Part shown: positions 19,096-29,711 of the stretch, piece by piece
How the letters are laid out: the number at the start of each line of letters is the position of its first letter
How positions within the stretch are numbered: position 1 is the first letter of the stretch
DNA from: Cycloclasticus sp. symbiont of Poecilosclerida sp. M
GTDB lineage: Bacteria > Pseudomonadota > Gammaproteobacteria > Methylococcales > Cycloclasticaceae
NCBI GenBank assembly: GCA_002101225.1
Contig: LWTN01000230.1
Location: 1-37,453, forward strand
Length of the DNA stretch: 37,453 bases
Direction of reading: 5' to 3'
Position numbers and translations under genes: made by a program
The notes under the pieces: model-generated
Seen by the model: the letters and a program-made list of their open reading frames with translations, nothing else
Databases searched by the model: none
What the model was told of the DNA's origin: nothing

Positions 19096-19389
19096 TTACG
19101 CAGTCGCAAAGTCTATTTCTTGTCCAGCTCGAATACGCACGTACGCTTTTTTTGTATTCGAGCGTTGCCCAAGCCTACTACCAAATCGTTTCATTTTACC
19201 TTTAACGTTTAAGGTCTTAACCGACTCAACATTCACTTCAAAAAGTTTCTCAACAGCCGCCTTAATTTCAGTCTTGTTAGCCGTTTTATTCACTTTAAAT
19301 ACATACTGATTACTGGTGTCAGCAGCCGCTGAAGATTTTTCAGTAACTACTGGCGCTGTAATGAGCTGTAACAAAAATTCCTGATTCAT
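19096..19389 (-). CDS. rplW: 50S ribosomal protein L23 (97 aa)
   Basis: Forms the main docking site at the exit tunnel for trigger factor and [43 protein letters not shown] and [14 protein letters not shown] identify it (100 aa in E. coli). Its ATG overlaps the rplD stop by four bases, indicating coupled translation. Confidence 0.97.
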   Translation of the reverse strand: MNQEFLLQLITAPVVTEKSSAAADTSNQYVFKVNKTANKTEIKAAVEKLFEVNVESVKTLNVKGKMKRFGSRLGQRSNTKKAYVRIRAGQEIDFATA

Positions 19390-19985
19390 TTCAAACGCTC
19401 CTCTATCAATGCCAGCGCGTCTTTAGCAATACACACTTTTTCAAAAGCCAGCAATGAAACTGGATCAATTTCAAATGCATTACACACTTCAACTTTATGT
19501 AGGTTTCTGCTAGCCAACTCAAGATTTTGATCTTCAGCTGCGACAACAAATAACGCGCTTTCTAATCTATTGCTATTTAATAACGCAGTGAACTCTTTTG
19601 TTTTAGGTTGCTTTAAAGCAATTGAGTCAACAACGATTAAACGGTCTTGCCTAACCAGCTCTGACAAAATTGCACGCATACCAGCGGCATACATTTTTTT
19701 GTTTAATTTTTTGCTGTGGTCTTGTGGCTTAGCCGCAAACGTAATACCACCTTTGCGCCAAATTGGGCTACGGCTTGTACCTGCACGAGCACGGCCTGTG
19801 CCTTTCTGCTTCCAAGGTTTAGCGCCGCCGCCACGAACTTCTGAGCGTGTTTTTTGTGCGCGTGTACCGGCACGTGCATTAGCCATATACGTCACCACTA
19901 ACTGGTGAATTAGACCTTCGTTATAATCCTGACCGAATACAGCTTCAGAAATATCTTTACCTACGACGGGTGTCTGGAACTTCAT
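19386..19985 (-). CDS. rplD: 50S ribosomal protein L4 (199 aa)
   Basis: Its extended loop reaches the exit tunnel opposite L22. [20 protein letters not shown] followed by [20 protein letters not shown] is the conserved tunnel loop, with no changes obvious by eye. Length is 199 versus 201 in E. coli. In E. coli L4 also represses the S10 operon through the rpsJ leader, but that leader is missing here. It lies two bases after rplC. Confidence 0.97.
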   Translation of the reverse strand: MKFQTPVVGKDISEAVFGQDYNEGLIHQLVVTYMANARAGTRAQKTRSEVRGGGAKPWKQKGTGRARAGTSRSPIWRKGGITFAAKPQDHSKKLNKKMYAAGMRAILSELVRQDRLIVVDSIALKQPKTKEFTALLNSNRLESALFVVAAEDQNLELASRNLHKVEVCNAFEIDPVSLLAFEKVCIAKDALALIEERLK

Positions 19986-19987
19986 AA

Positions 19988-20620
19988 TTAACCCTTAATC
20001 GCTGGGGTAATCACAATATCCCCATTCTTAGCGCCTGGTATTGCGCCTTTAATTAAAACAACAGACTTATCCGCATCAACCCGAATGATTTCAAGATTTT
20101 GAGTCGTGATCTGCCTATTACCCATATGCCCAGCCATCTTTTTACCTTTAAACACGCGTCCCGGTGTTTGACATTGACCAATCGAGCCGGGTGCACGATG
20201 TGAAATTGAGTTGCCGTGAGTTGCGTCTTGCATTTGGAAATTGTGACGCTTAACAACGCCCGCAAAACCTTTACCAATACTCGTTCCACGAACATCAACT
20301 TTCTGCCCTTCTGAGAAAGTATCGATTGCAATATCAGAACCTACTTCAAGCTCACTATCAGCTTCTAGTCTGAATTCCCATAAACCGCGACCCGCATCAA
20401 CACCCGCTTTTGAATAGTGTCCCGCGCTGGCTTTATTGACGCGTGCGTTCTTCTTCTCACCCGTCGTAACTTGTACAGCTGCGTAACCATCTGCTTCTAT
20501 GTGCTTAACTTGGGTAATACGATTCGGTAAAATTTGCACAACAGATACCGGAATAGACACGCCATCCTCAGTAAACACTCTGCTCATTCCACACTTACGT
20601 CCCACTAATCCTAAAGACAT
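19988..20620 (-). CDS. rplC: 50S ribosomal protein L3 (210 aa)
   Basis: An early-assembly 23S rRNA binder with a loop reaching the peptidyl transferase centre. [34 protein letters not shown] and the loop [20 protein letters not shown] (with the glutamine that is methylated in E. coli) are visible. I chose ATG at 20620 because GAGG lies seven bases before it; the adjacent GTG at 20623 would add one residue and leave a spacing of four. The length is near E. coli L3 (209). Confidence 0.96.
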   Translation of the reverse strand: MSLGLVGRKCGMSRVFTEDGVSIPVSVVQILPNRITQVKHIEADGYAAVQVTTGEKKNARVNKASAGHYSKAGVDAGRGLWEFRLEADSELEVGSDIAIDTFSEGQKVDVRGTSIGKGFAGVVKRHNFQMQDATHGNSISHRAPGSIGQCQTPGRVFKGKKMAGHMGNRQITTQNLEIIRVDADKSVVLIKGAIPGAKNGDIVITPAIKG

Positions 20621-20652
20621 CACTTATCCTCTTTAAATATATACTGCGGCGA

Positions 20653-20964
20653 TTAATTCAGTTTAATCTGAACGTCAACACCCGCTGACAAATCAAGTTT
20701 CATTAAGGCGTCAACCGTTTTATCAGTTGGCTCAACGATATCCATCATCCGCTTATGCGTACGTAACTCGTATTGATCACGCGCATCCTTATTAACATGA
20801 GGCGAAATCAAAATAGTAAAGCGCTCTTTTTTAGTCGGCAAAGGAATCGGGCCCATCACCTGAGCACCTGTTCTTTTAGCCGTTTCTACTATTTCACGCG
20901 CAGCGTGATCAATTAAACGATGATCAAAGCCTTTTAAACGAATTCTAATGGATTGTTTTGACAT
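20653..20964 (-). CDS. rpsJ: 30S ribosomal protein S10 (103 aa)
   Basis: A small-subunit head protein that also acts in antitermination as NusE with Nus[41 protein letters not shown] and [20 protein letters not shown] are canonical, and length equals E. coli S10. It begins five bases after the tuf stop codon, so the S10 genes continue directly from the str genes. No leader of the E. coli type lies upstream. Confidence 0.97.
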   Translation of the reverse strand: MSKQSIRIRLKGFDHRLIDHAAREIVETAKRTGAQVMGPIPLPTKKERFTILISPHVNKDARDQYELRTHKRMMDIVEPTDKTVDALMKLDLSAGVDVQIKLN

Positions 20965-20969
20965 ATCAG

Positions 20970-22160
20970 TTACTCAATAATTTTAGCAACAACACCGGCG
21001 CCAACGGTACGGCCACCTTCACGAATAGCAAAGCGTAAGCCTTCTTCCATCGCAATCGGGTTGATTAGTTTTACAGTCATCTTCACGTTGTCACCTGGCA
21101 TCACCATTTCAATACCTTCTGGTAAGTCACACGCACCTGTTACGTCGGTTGTTCTGAAGTAGAACTGTGGACGGTAACCGTTGAAGAATGGCGTATGACG
21201 ACCCCCTTCATCTTTACCTAACACATACACCTCAGCTTCGAAGTGGGTGTGGGGTGTAATTGAACCAGGCTTTGCTAGTACTTGGCCACGCTCTACGTCT
21301 TCACGTTTTGTGCCACGTAGTAGAACACCGACGTTATCGCCTGCTTCACCTTGATCAAGCAGTTTGCGGAACATTTCAACACCGGTGCAGGTTGTTGTTT
21401 CAGTATCTTTAATACCGACGATTTCGATTTCCTCGCCCACATTAACAACACCCCGCTCAATACGGCCTGTAACCACTGTGCCACGACCTGAGATTGAGAA
21501 TACGTCTTCTACTGGCATCAGGAAGTCACCATCAATCGCGCGTTCTGGTAACGGGATGTAGGTATCTAGTGCTTCTACTAATTTAAGTACCGCAGGAGCG
21601 CCGATATCTGATGTATCGCCTTCTAATGCTTTAAGAGCAGATCCTGTGATAATCGGTGTATCGTCACCTGGGAATTCGTACATGTCTAATAGCTCACGAA
21701 TTTCCATTTCAACCAATTCAAGTAGTTCGTCATCGTCAACCATGTCGGCTTTGTTCATGAACACAACGATGTAGGGAACACCCACTTGGCGTGATAATAG
21801 GATATGTTCGCGTGTTTGAGGCATGGGGCCATCAGCTGCTGAACACACTAAGATAGCGCCGTCCATTTGGGCCGCACCGGTAATCATGTTTTTAACGTAA
21901 TCAGCGTGACCTGGGCAATCTACGTGTGCGTAGTGACGGTTTGCTGATTCATATTCAACGTGAGAGGTCGCAATCGTAATACCACGCTCACGTTCTTCTG
22001 GCGCGTTGTCAATCTCGTCAAACGCTTTGACTTCTCCACCCATCGCTTCTGCCATGACCTTCGTTAACGCCGCCGTTAATGTTGTTTTACCATGATCAAC
22101 GTGGCCAATCGTGCCAACATTCACATGGGGCTTGGTTCTTTCAAATTTTTCTTTTGACAT
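20970..22160 (-). CDS. tuf: Elongation factor Tu, copy 1 (396 aa)
   Basis: The GTPase that delivers aminoacyl-tRNA to the ribosomal A site. GHVDHGKT (19-26), DCPGH (81-85), NKAD (136-139) and the later [10 protein letters not shown] give the G domain; domains 2 and 3 follow with [14 protein letters not shown] and the C-terminal [17 protein letters not shown]. Length is 396 versus 394 in E. coli. It lies 31 bases after fusA and five before rpsJ. Its last 126 bases match the second tuf copy at the right edge with a single synonymous difference, so the two copies are probably kept alike by gene conversion. Confidence 0.98.
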   Translation of the reverse strand: MSKEKFERTKPHVNVGTIGHVDHGKTTLTAALTKVMAEAMGGEVKAFDEIDNAPEERERGITIATSHVEYESANRHYAHVDCPGHADYVKNMITGAAQMDGAILVCSAADGPMPQTREHILLSRQVGVPYIVVFMNKADMVDDDELLELVEMEIRELLDMYEFPGDDTPIITGSALKALEGDTSDIGAPAVLKLVEALDTYIPLPERAIDGDFLMPVEDVFSISGRGTVVTGRIERGVVNVGEEIEIVGIKDTETTTCTGVEMFRKLLDQGEAGDNVGVLLRGTKREDVERGQVLAKPGSITPHTHFEAEVYVLGKDEGGRHTPFFNGYRPQFYFRTTDVTGACDLPEGIEMVMPGDNVKMTVKLINPIAMEEGLRFAIREGGRTVGAGVVAKIIE

Positions 22161-22191
22161 AAGCCTCTACCTGTCCTCTCTAAATTAAATT

Positions 22192-24285
22192 TTATAAATA
22201 TCTACTTTTAATCTTTTCTTCAATCGCCTTTGGCACCGCCATATACTTTTCAAACTGCATGCTATACGTCGCTCTGCCTTGCGTTGCCGACCTTAAATCA
22301 GTCGCATATCCAAACATTTCTGCCAATGGAACTTCCGCATCAACCGTTTTACCGAGCGGCGTTTCTTCCATTCCAAGAATCATGCCTCGGCGTTTATTTA
22401 AATCGCCAACAACATCACCCATATAATCTTCAGGCGTTACCACCTCAACCTTCATTACCGGCTCCAAAACAACTGGACTTGCCTTTGCCGCGCCGTCTTT
22501 AAAAGCGAGTGAACCCGCTATTTTAAACGCCATTTCATTTGAGTCAACATCGTGGTATGAACCATCGTATAAAGTGACTCTGATGTTTATCATCGGATAA
22601 CCCGCTAAGACACCATTCTTCATCTGCTCCTGTATGCCTTTGTCAACCGCTCCGATAAATTCTCGAGGGACAGAACCACCTACAATCGCATCTACAAACT
22701 CGTACTCTTCCTCCTCTAAAGGCTCTATCTTCAACCAAACATGCCCGTATTGACCGCGCCCACCTGACTGCCTTACAAACTTACCTTCCTGCTCAACGTT
22801 TTGACGAATCGTCTCACGGTAAGCCACTTGTGGAGAGCCAACGTTCGCTTCTACACTAAACTCTCTTTTTAATCTATCAACAATAATCTCAAGGTGTAAT
22901 TCACCCATGCCTGAAATTATCGTCTGGCCTGACTCTTCATCGGTATGCACCTTAAACGAAGGGTCTTCCTGCGCGAGCTTGATTAGAGCCATCGCCATTT
23001 TGTCCTGATCCTGTATCGTCTTCGGCTCTACAGCAACCGAAATTACCGGCTCAGGAAACTCAATTCTTTCCAATGTTATTGGCTCGTTAACTGAGCACAA
23101 AGTGTCACCCGTTGTTACGTCTTTCAAACCAATCGCAGCGGCGATATCACCAGCGCGTATTTCTTTAACTTCTTGCCTCTCGTTCGAGTGCATTTGCACT
23201 AAGCGACCGATACGCTCTTTTTTACCTTTAATCGGGTTAAAAACCGTATCACCTGTCTTTAACACCCCAGAGTAAGCCCTTATAAACGTCAACGTACCCA
23301 CAAATGGATCCGTTGCAATCTTAAAAGCTAGCGCGGAAAAAGGTTCCCTATCATCCGCCGTCCTAACTTGCTCTGCTTCGTCACCCTCTAACACACCCTT
23401 AACTGGCGGCACATCAATCGGTGACGGTAAATACTCAACTACCGCATCTAGCATTGTCTGAACGCCTTTATTTTTAAACGCACTTCCACACAACACCAAT
23501 ACCACTTCATTCTTAAGGGTACGTATTCTTAACCCTTGCTTGATCTGCTCAGTTGTCAGCTCTGATGAGTCTAGATATAACTCCATCAACTCATCGTTTG
23601 CCTCAGCTGCAGCTTCAATCAGCTGCTCACGAAGTTTCTGACACTCTTCTAGCAAATCTTCAGGTATGTCGCTTACTTCATGCGTCACACCCTTGTCTTC
23701 ACCATTCCAATAAATCGCTTTCATGGTGATGATATCCACAACACCTTCAAACGAATCTTCAGCTCCGATAGGGAGCTGAATAGGAATCGCATTGCTTTCT
23801 AAGCGGTCTTTAAGCTGTTGCACGACTCGATTAAAGTCAGCCCCTGCTCTGTCCATCTTATTGACGAACGCGACACGCGGTACACCATATTTATTGGCCT
23901 GTCGCCAAACCGTTTCCGATTGTGGCTCGACTCCACCAACGGCACAAAAAACTGCACATGCACCGTCTAAAACTCTTAGTGAGCGCTCAACTTCAATCGT
24001 GAAATCTACGTGCCCCGGGGTATCAATAATATTAATTCGATACACATCAAACTGTTTATCCATTCCAGACCAAAAACATGTCGTAGCAGCAGATGTAATC
24101 GTTATGCCGCGCTCTTGTTCTTGCTCCATCCAGTCCATCGTGGCCGCGCCATCGTGAACCTCACCTATTTTATGGGATACCCCTGTATAAAATAGAACTC
24201 GCTCTGTTGTTGTCGTTTTACCCGCATCAATATGAGCCATGATGCCGATATTGCGGTAACGCTCAATAGGATTCGAACGAGCCAT
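22192..24285 (-). CDS. fusA: Elongation factor G (697 aa)
   Basis: The GTPase that drives ribosomal translocation and, with RRF, ribosome recycling. The G domain has AHIDAGKT (17-24), DTPGHVDF (88-95) and NKMD (142-145); domain 2 begins near [13 protein letters not shown]. Domains 3-5 include [33 protein letters not shown] and the C-terminal [20 protein letters not shown]. The length is close to E. coli EF-G (704). This is the r-protein-linked copy, 27 bases after rpsG. Confidence 0.98.
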   Translation of the reverse strand: MARSNPIERYRNIGIMAHIDAGKTTTTERVLFYTGVSHKIGEVHDGAATMDWMEQEQERGITITSAATTCFWSGMDKQFDVYRINIIDTPGHVDFTIEVERSLRVLDGACAVFCAVGGVEPQSETVWRQANKYGVPRVAFVNKMDRAGADFNRVVQQLKDRLESNAIPIQLPIGAEDSFEGVVDIITMKAIYWNGEDKGVTHEVSDIPEDLLEECQKLREQLIEAAAEANDELMELYLDSSELTTEQIKQGLRIRTLKNEVVLVLCGSAFKNKGVQTMLDAVVEYLPSPIDVPPVKGVLEGDEAEQVRTADDREPFSALAFKIATDPFVGTLTFIRAYSGVLKTGDTVFNPIKGKKERIGRLVQMHSNERQEVKEIRAGDIAAAIGLKDVTTGDTLCSVNEPITLERIEFPEPVISVAVEPKTIQDQDKMAMALIKLAQEDPSFKVHTDEESGQTIISGMGELHLEIIVDRLKREFSVEANVGSPQVAYRETIRQNVEQEGKFVRQSGGRGQYGHVWLKIEPLEEEEYEFVDAIVGGSVPREFIGAVDKGIQEQMKNGVLAGYPMINIRVTLYDGSYHDVDSNEMAFKIAGSLAFKDGAAKASPVVLEPVMKVEVVTPEDYMGDVVGDLNKRRGMILGMEETPLGKTVDAEVPLAEMFGYATDLRSATQGRATYSMQFEKYMAVPKAIEEKIKSRYL

Positions 24286-24312
24286 TTCAATCCTCTGTTA
24301 CCTATAGTTTTT

Positions 24313-24783
24313 CTACCAGCGAAAGTGTGAGAACGCTTTATTCGCTTCCGCCATACGGTGTGTATCTTCACGTTTCTTGAACGCTGTGCCACGCCCCTCC
24401 ATCGCGTCAAGAACTTCACCCGCTAATCTAGCTGCCATGGTGCGCTCACTACGATTTCTTGCAGCGTCAATCAACCATCGCATAGATAAACCTAAACGTC
24501 TAATAGGTCTTACTTCCACAGGCACTTGGTAAGTTGCACCACCAACGCGTCGTGATTTAACTTCGACTGCTGGCTGTACTTTTTCAAGCGCTGCAATCAA
24601 TGTTTCAACTGGATCCGTATGACCTTTACTTTCGACAGTATCAAGCGCGTTATAAACAATTTTCTCAGCAATAGACTTCTTTCCATCGACCATAATCATG
24701 TTCATGAATTTAGCCAGCACCAAGTTTCCATATTTTGGATCTGGTAGGATTTCGCGCTTAATTGCTCTTTTTCTTCTAGACAT
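24313..24783 (-). CDS. rpsG: 30S ribosomal protein S7 (156 aa)
   Basis: The primary organiser of the small-subunit head. [59 protein letters not shown] and [15 protein letters not shown] are canonical. The 156-aa length is that of the short form (E. coli K-12 has a longer tail). The rpsL-rpsG gap is only 26 bases, too small for the extended S7 repressor site known between these genes in E. coli. Confidence 0.97.
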   Translation of the reverse strand: MSRRKRAIKREILPDPKYGNLVLAKFMNMIMVDGKKSIAEKIVYNALDTVESKGHTDPVETLIAALEKVQPAVEVKSRRVGGATYQVPVEVRPIRRLGLSMRWLIDAARNRSERTMAARLAGEVLDAMEGRGTAFKKREDTHRMAEANKAFSHFRW

Positions 24784-24809
24784 TTATAAAAACCTAATTT
24801 GAAAGTGTT

Positions 24810-25184
24810 TTAATTTTTAGGACGCTTAGCGCCATATTTAGAACGGCCTCTACGACGCGCTTCAACACCTGATGTATCTAAGCTTCCGCGGACCACATGA
24901 TAACGAACACCGGGTAAATCTTTGACACGTCCGCCACGAATAAGAACAACTGAGTGTTCTTGTAGATTGTGCCCTTCACCGCCAATATAGCTGGTTACTT
25001 CAGCACCGTTCGTTAACCGTACACGAGCTACTTTTCTAAGCGCTGAGTTTGGTTTTTTTGGCGTCGTTGTATAGACACGAGTACAAACGCCTCTTCGCTG
25101 TGGGCAGGCCTCTAATGCAGGCACATTACTTTTTTCTACTTTACGCTTGCGTGGCTTGCGTACTAACTGATTTATCGTCGTCAT
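24810..25184 (-). CDS. rpsL: 30S ribosomal protein S12 (124 aa)
   Basis: A decoding-centre protein that governs fidelity and streptomycin response. [54 protein letters not shown] and [14 protein letters not shown] are canonical. The lysines in PKKPNS (Lys43 equivalent) and RVKDLPG (Lys88 equivalent) are wild type, so no ribosomal streptomycin resistance is predicted. I chose ATG at 25184 because it gives the standard 124-aa family length; an in-frame ATG at 25211 would add nine residues (MSVWSSKLV). Neither start has a clear SD. It is the first gene of the str group, about 117 bases downstream of the predicted start of a strong promoter. Confidence 0.96.
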   Translation of the reverse strand: MTTINQLVRKPRKRKVEKSNVPALEACPQRRGVCTRVYTTTPKKPNSALRKVARVRLTNGAEVTSYIGGEGHNLQEHSVVLIRGGRVKDLPGVRYHVVRGSLDTSGVEARRRGRSKYGAKRPKN

Positions 25185-25307
25185 AACTAATTTAGAGCTC
25201 CAAACACTCATGCAAAAACACCCTACAAAAGCTGAATTTGCTCTCGTAAACTGTCTTTTTGTTAATTAACTTTGCGAACCAGAATTCTAGTCCACTAAAG
25301 AGCGAGG

Positions 25308-25336
25308 ATTTTAGGCAGATATGGCTTTTCTGTCAA
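25308..25336 (-). promoter_or_regulatory. Strong sigma-70 promoter of the str/S10/spc/alpha genes
   Basis: On the - strand a perfect TTGACA (25331-25336) is followed after exactly 17 bases by TAAAAT (25308-25313) and a GC-rich CCTCGC discriminator, typical of growth-rate and stringently controlled promoters. The predicted start is near 25301. No comparably strong promoter was seen elsewhere downstream in the cluster, and the next intrinsic terminator is after rplQ. The rest of the 25185-25428 gap is leader and the rpoC terminator. Confidence 0.85.
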
Positions 25337-25370
25337 GTAGAATGACACTCTTTATTTATTATTACTAAAA

Positions 25371-25402
25371 AAGCCGACCTAACATTTAGGCCGACTTTTA
25401 TT
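25371..25402 (-). terminator. Intrinsic terminator after rpoC
   Basis: The - strand reads AAGTCGGCCTAA-ATG-TTAGGTCGGCTT and then a run of T. The RNA forms a 12-pair stem with two G-U pairs and a three-base loop. It starts about 30 bases after the rpoC stop and just before the rpsL promoter, separating the beta-operon from the str genes. Confidence 0.9.
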
Positions 25403-25428
25403 CAAACCGATTACTTCTTTGGAATATT

Positions 25429-28400
25429 TTATTCCTGCATATTTAGCGCTTGTTTTAACGCTTCCTCTGCATCGCTATGATCCACTTGAGCTTCGACCTC
25501 TGCGTCTTCCATCAAGATGTCTGGAACGGCCTTTTTACGACGGCGCTCCTCATGATGCGCAAGACCCGTACCAGCAGGAATCAACCGCCCTACAATAACG
25601 TTTTCTTTCAAACCATTAAGATCATCCCTTGTTCCGCGAACAGCCGCATCTGTCAAGACGCGTGTTGTTTCTTGGAATGAAGCCGCTGAAATAAATGATT
25701 CTGTTGCCAATGAAGCCTTTGTAATACCCAATAGAACATTATCTGCTGTCGCAGGTATTTTACCATCGGCTTCAAGTTTTTCATTTAGCTCAAGGAAACG
25801 CGTCTTCTCGACCTGCTCACCTCTGATAAAAGAGGTATCGCCCGGTGATGTGATTTCGACTTTTCTCAACATTTGACGAATAATCACTTCAATGTGCTTG
25901 TCGTTAATTTTCACACCTTGCAAACGATACACGTCTTGAATTTCGTTGACCAAGTACCTTGCCAATTCAGCAACACCCTTAAGCCTCAAAATATCGTGCG
26001 GCGTTAATTCACCCTCAGCTATCGTTTCACCTTGCTCTACGTGCTCACCTTCAAACACCGCAATGTGACGCCACTTAGGTATCAAAATTTCTTTTGTTTC
26101 ACCTTCGTTATCGGTCACGACTAAACGACGCTTGCCTTTTGTCTCTTTACCGAAACTAACGGTACCCGTTTTTTCCGCTAAAATTGCAGGGTCTTTCGTT
26201 TTACGCGCTTCAAACAAATCGGCTACGCGCGGTAGGCCACCCGTAATATCACGTGTCTTACTCGACTCTTGCGGAATTCTCGCGACCACATCGCCTGTCT
26301 TAACGTCCACACCATCAACAACATTTACAACCGCGCCTGCAGGCAAGGTGTAATGCACAATAATACTCGTGCCTGGTATGCAAATAGGCTCGCCTTTTTT
26401 ATCAACCAAGGTAATAGCCGGCCTTAAATCTTTGCCCGCACTGCCGCGTTGTTTAACGTCTGTTACGACCATCGATGACAAACCTGTAATCTCATCCGCG
26501 TGTTGCTGCACCGTCACCCCGTCAACAAAATCACTAAATACAACCTTGCCTGAAACTTCAGTTATAACAGGATGTGTATGCGGATCCCACGTGGCTAATA
26601 CTGAGCCTGCAGGTAATTTTTGACCTTCTTTAGCGTCCATTTCTGAGCCGTACGGTATTTTGTAACGCTCACGTTCTCGGCCATATTCATCGACCACACT
26701 AACACCACCTGAACGAGAAATAACAACCAATTTACCTTCTCTGTTTTCAATCGTTTTTAGCTTGTCGTTAAACGTCAAACTACCTTCAGATTTAATTTGA
26801 ATATTATTAATAGCCGCAGAACTAGACGCCGCACCACCAATATGGAAAGTACGCATCGTTAACTGCGTGCCCGGCTCACCAATAGACTGAGCCGCCACAA
26901 CACCCACCGCTTCACCCATATTAACCATTTGTCCACGCGCTAAGTCACGGCCATAACACATTTTACAAACACCTTTGCGATTCTCACAGGTGATTGTTGA
27001 ACGAATTCTTACTTTATCGACACCGTTCTTTTCAAGTTCCTCAACCCACGCTTCATCGATTAACGTGTTGCGCGGAGCGACTACTTTATTCGTCGATGCG
27101 CTGATAACGTCTTCAGCTAATACACGACCTAAGATTAACGTGCCAAGTGGTTCAATAACTTCTCCACCTTCGATTAAAGGCGCTGCTTCTAAGCCATTCT
27201 GTGTGTCACAATCTTCTGTAAGCACCACCATGTCTTGCGCTACGTCGACCAAACGTCGTGTTAAGTAACCCGCGTTCGCTGTTTTTAGCGCCGTATCCGC
27301 CAAACCTTTACGCGCACCGTGAGTCGAAACGAAGTATTGCAAAACGTTCAAGCCTTCACGGAAGTTAGCCGTAATAGGCGTTTCAATAATTGAACCATCC
27401 GGTTTCGCCATCAAACCACGCATACCCGCCAATTGACGGATTTGGGCAGCCGAACCACGAGCTCCAGAGTCAGCCATCATATAGACAGAGTTAAATGACT
27501 TCTGCTGCACAGAATTACCCTCAGCATCTATGACGTCTTCACTACCTAAGTTAGTCATCATGGCGTTGGCAACTTGCTCGTTAGTACGCGACCAAATATC
27601 AATCACCTTGTTATAGCGCTCACCATTTGTAACTAAACCTGTGGAGTATTGTTTCTGCACGTCTTTAACTTCTTTTTCGGCAGTTTTAATTAAGCTGGAT
27701 TTTTCATCTGGAATAACCATGTCGTTAATGCCGAAAGATATACCAGAACGCGTCGCATTAGAAAAACCTAAATACATCAATTGATCGGCAAAAATTACTG
27801 TCTGTTTTAGACCTAGCTGACGATAGCACGCATCAATCAACATCATGATTGCCTTCTTCGTTAAGTCAGTATTAACCAAGTCGAAGTTCAACTGCTTAGG
27901 CACAATATTCCAAATCTGCGCACGACCGATTGTCGTATCAACGAGGCGTGTCGTCGATTCTACTTCGCCTTTTTCGTTGGCCTCGTGGTCTTCGATACGA
28001 ATTTTTACTTTTGCGTGCAGCGTTGCTCCACCTGCTTCCATCGCGCGAGTTGCCTCTTCAACGTCAGAGAAAATCATGCCTTCGCCCAGCACATTCACTT
28101 TCTGGCGTGACATATAGTACAAACCCAACACCATGTCCTGCGTCGGCACGATAACTGGCTCACCATTCGCAGGCGATAAGATATTATTGGTCGACATCAT
28201 CAAACTGCGCGCTTCTAGCTGCGCTTCGACTGATAAAGGAACGTGCACAGCCATTTGATCACCGTCAAAGTCGGCATTGAACGCTGTACAGACAAGTGGA
28301 TGTAATTGAATCGCTTTACCTTCAATCAACACGGGTTCAAACGCTTGAATACCTAATCTATGTAGGGTAGGCGCACGGTTAAGCATAATAGGATGTTCAC

Positions 28401-29649
28401 GAATAACTTCCGCAAGAATATCCCAAACTTCTGGACCTTCACGTTCAACCTGTTTTTTAGCCACTTTAATCGTTGTTGCCTCTCCACGTGCTTGTAACTT
28501 TGCGAAGATAAACGGTTTGAATAATTCCAACGCCATTTTCTTTGGCAAGCCACATTGGTGCAGCTTAAGGGTAGGACCCACAACGATAACTGAACGACCC
28601 GAGTAATCAACACGTTTACCCAACAAGTTTTGACGGAAACGACCTTGCTTGCCTTTAATCATATCGGCAAGAGATTTCAGTGGACGACGGTTAGTACCTG
28701 TAATAGCTCTACCACGACGACCATTATCTAATAACGCGTCGACAGACTCTTGCAGCATACGCTTTTCGTTACGCACGATAATATCGGGTGCACTTAAGTC
28801 TAATAGACGGCGTAGGCGATTATTCCTGTTGATTACACGACGATATAAATCGTTCAAATCAGACGTTGCAAAGCGGCCACCATCCAGCGGCACTAACGGT
28901 CTCAACTCAGGTGGTAACACCGGTAAAACTTTTAAAATCATCCACTCTGGACGGTTTTTAGAGTCAATTAATGCTTCGATAACTTTTAAGCGTTTTGAAA
29001 GCTTCTTAATCTTTGTTTCTGACTTTGTTGCGTTGATATCTTCATGCAATTGGACCAGTTCTGCTGGTAAATCAAGCGCTTTTAATAAGCCGTCAATCGC
29101 TTCAGCGCCCATTAAGGCAACGAATTCATCACCGTGTTCTTCGAATGCTTCTAGGAACTCATCATCGGTCATCAACGTGCCGGGCTCTAACGATGTTAGA
29201 CCGGGATCGATAACAACGTAAGACTCGAAATACAAAACACGTTCAATATCACGCAGTGTCATATCAAGCAATAAGGCAATACGCGATGGTAATGATTTTA
29301 AGAACCAAATGTGTGCCACTGGGCTCGCAAGGTCGATATGACCCATACGTTCGCGACGCACTTTTGACAAAGTAACCTCAACACCACACTTTTCACAAAT
29401 CACACCGCGGTGTTTTAGACGCTTATATTTTCCGCATAAACATTCATAATCACTCACCGGGCCAAAAATTTTCGCACAGAACAAGCCCTCTCTTTCTGGC
29501 TTGAATGTACGATAGTTTATAGTTTCTGGCTTTTTAACTTCGCCATATGACCATGAACGAATTCTGTCTGGGGACGCGAGTCCAATCCGTATTGCATCGA
29601 ATTCTTCATTTTGGTTTTGTTGCTTTAAAAAATTGAGTAGATCTTTCAA
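25429..29649 (-). CDS. rpoC: DNA-directed RNA polymerase beta' subunit (1406 aa)
   Basis: The catalytic clamp subunit of RNA polymerase. The N-terminal zinc ribbon is [19 protein letters not shown] (Cys70, 72, 85, 88). The Mg-binding [12 protein letters not shown] lies near residue 460. The second zinc site uses the Cys of EDCDTQNG and [13 protein letters not shown], followed by the trigger-loop region [20 protein letters not shown]. The length is 1406 versus 1407 in E. coli. The start codon is TTG at 29649, with AAGGAG eight bases upstream; E. coli rpoC likewise uses a non-ATG start. It follows rpoB by 62 bases and ends before an intrinsic terminator. Confidence 0.98.
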   Translation of the reverse strand: MKDLLNFLKQQNQNEEFDAIRIGLASPDRIRSWSYGEVKKPETINYRTFKPEREGLFCAKIFGPVSDYECLCGKYKRLKHRGVICEKCGVEVTLSKVRRERMGHIDLASPVAHIWFLKSLPSRIALLLDMTLRDIERVLYFESYVVIDPGLTSLEPGTLMTDDEFLEAFEEHGDEFVALMGAEAIDGLLKALDLPAELVQLHEDINATKSETKIKKLSKRLKVIEALIDSKNRPEWMILKVLPVLPPELRPLVPLDGGRFATSDLNDLYRRVINRNNRLRRLLDLSAPDIIVRNEKRMLQESVDALLDNGRRGRAITGTNRRPLKSLADMIKGKQGRFRQNLLGKRVDYSGRSVIVVGPTLKLHQCGLPKKMALELFKPFIFAKLQARGEATTIKVAKKQVEREGPEVWDILAEVIREHPIMLNRAPTLHRLGIQAFEPVLIEGKAIQLHPLVCTAFNADFDGDQMAVHVPLSVEAQLEARSLMMSTNNILSPANGEPVIVPTQDMVLGLYYMSRQKVNVLGEGMIFSDVEEATRAMEAGGATLHAKVKIRIEDHEANEKGEVESTTRLVDTTIGRAQIWNIVPKQLNFDLVNTDLTKKAIMMLIDACYRQLGLKQTVIFADQLMYLGFSNATRSGISFGINDMVIPDEKSSLIKTAEKEVKDVQKQYSTGLVTNGERYNKVIDIWSRTNEQVANAMMTNLGSEDVIDAEGNSVQQKSFNSVYMMADSGARGSAAQIRQLAGMRGLMAKPDGSIIETPITANFREGLNVLQYFVSTHGARKGLADTALKTANAGYLTRRLVDVAQDMVVLTEDCDTQNGLEAAPLIEGGEVIEPLGTLILGRVLAEDVISASTNKVVAPRNTLIDEAWVEELEKNGVDKVRIRSTITCENRKGVCKMCYGRDLARGQMVNMGEAVGVVAAQSIGEPGTQLTMRTFHIGGAASSSAAINNIQIKSEGSLTFNDKLKTIENREGKLVVISRSGGVSVVDEYGRERERYKIPYGSEMDAKEGQKLPAGSVLATWDPHTHPVITEVSGKVVFSDFVDGVTVQQHADEITGLSSMVVTDVKQRGSAGKDLRPAITLVDKKGEPICIPGTSIIVHYTLPAGAVVNVVDGVDVKTGDVVARIPQESSKTRDITGGLPRVADLFEARKTKDPAILAEKTGTVSFGKETKGKRRLVVTDNEGETKEILIPKWRHIAVFEGEHVEQGETIAEGELTPHDILRLKGVAELARYLVNEIQDVYRLQGVKINDKHIEVIIRQMLRKVEITSPGDTSFIRGEQVEKTRFLELNEKLEADGKIPATADNVLLGITKASLATESFISAASFQETTRVLTDAAVRGTRDDLNGLKENVIVGRLIPAGTGLAHHEERRRKKAVPDILMEDAEVEAQVDHSDAEEALKQALNMQE

Positions 29650-29711
29650 GACCGTATCTCCTTATGTTTGTTTTCGTTCAGCTTAGATAAGCAAGATTAA
29701 TTCCAAAGAAA

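Noticed and set aside
28649-29221. 190-codon + strand open frame inside rpoC
   Set aside because: It lies fully antisense to a highly conserved part of rpoC, with a low-complexity Ser/Arg-rich translation; it is a mirror of codon bias.
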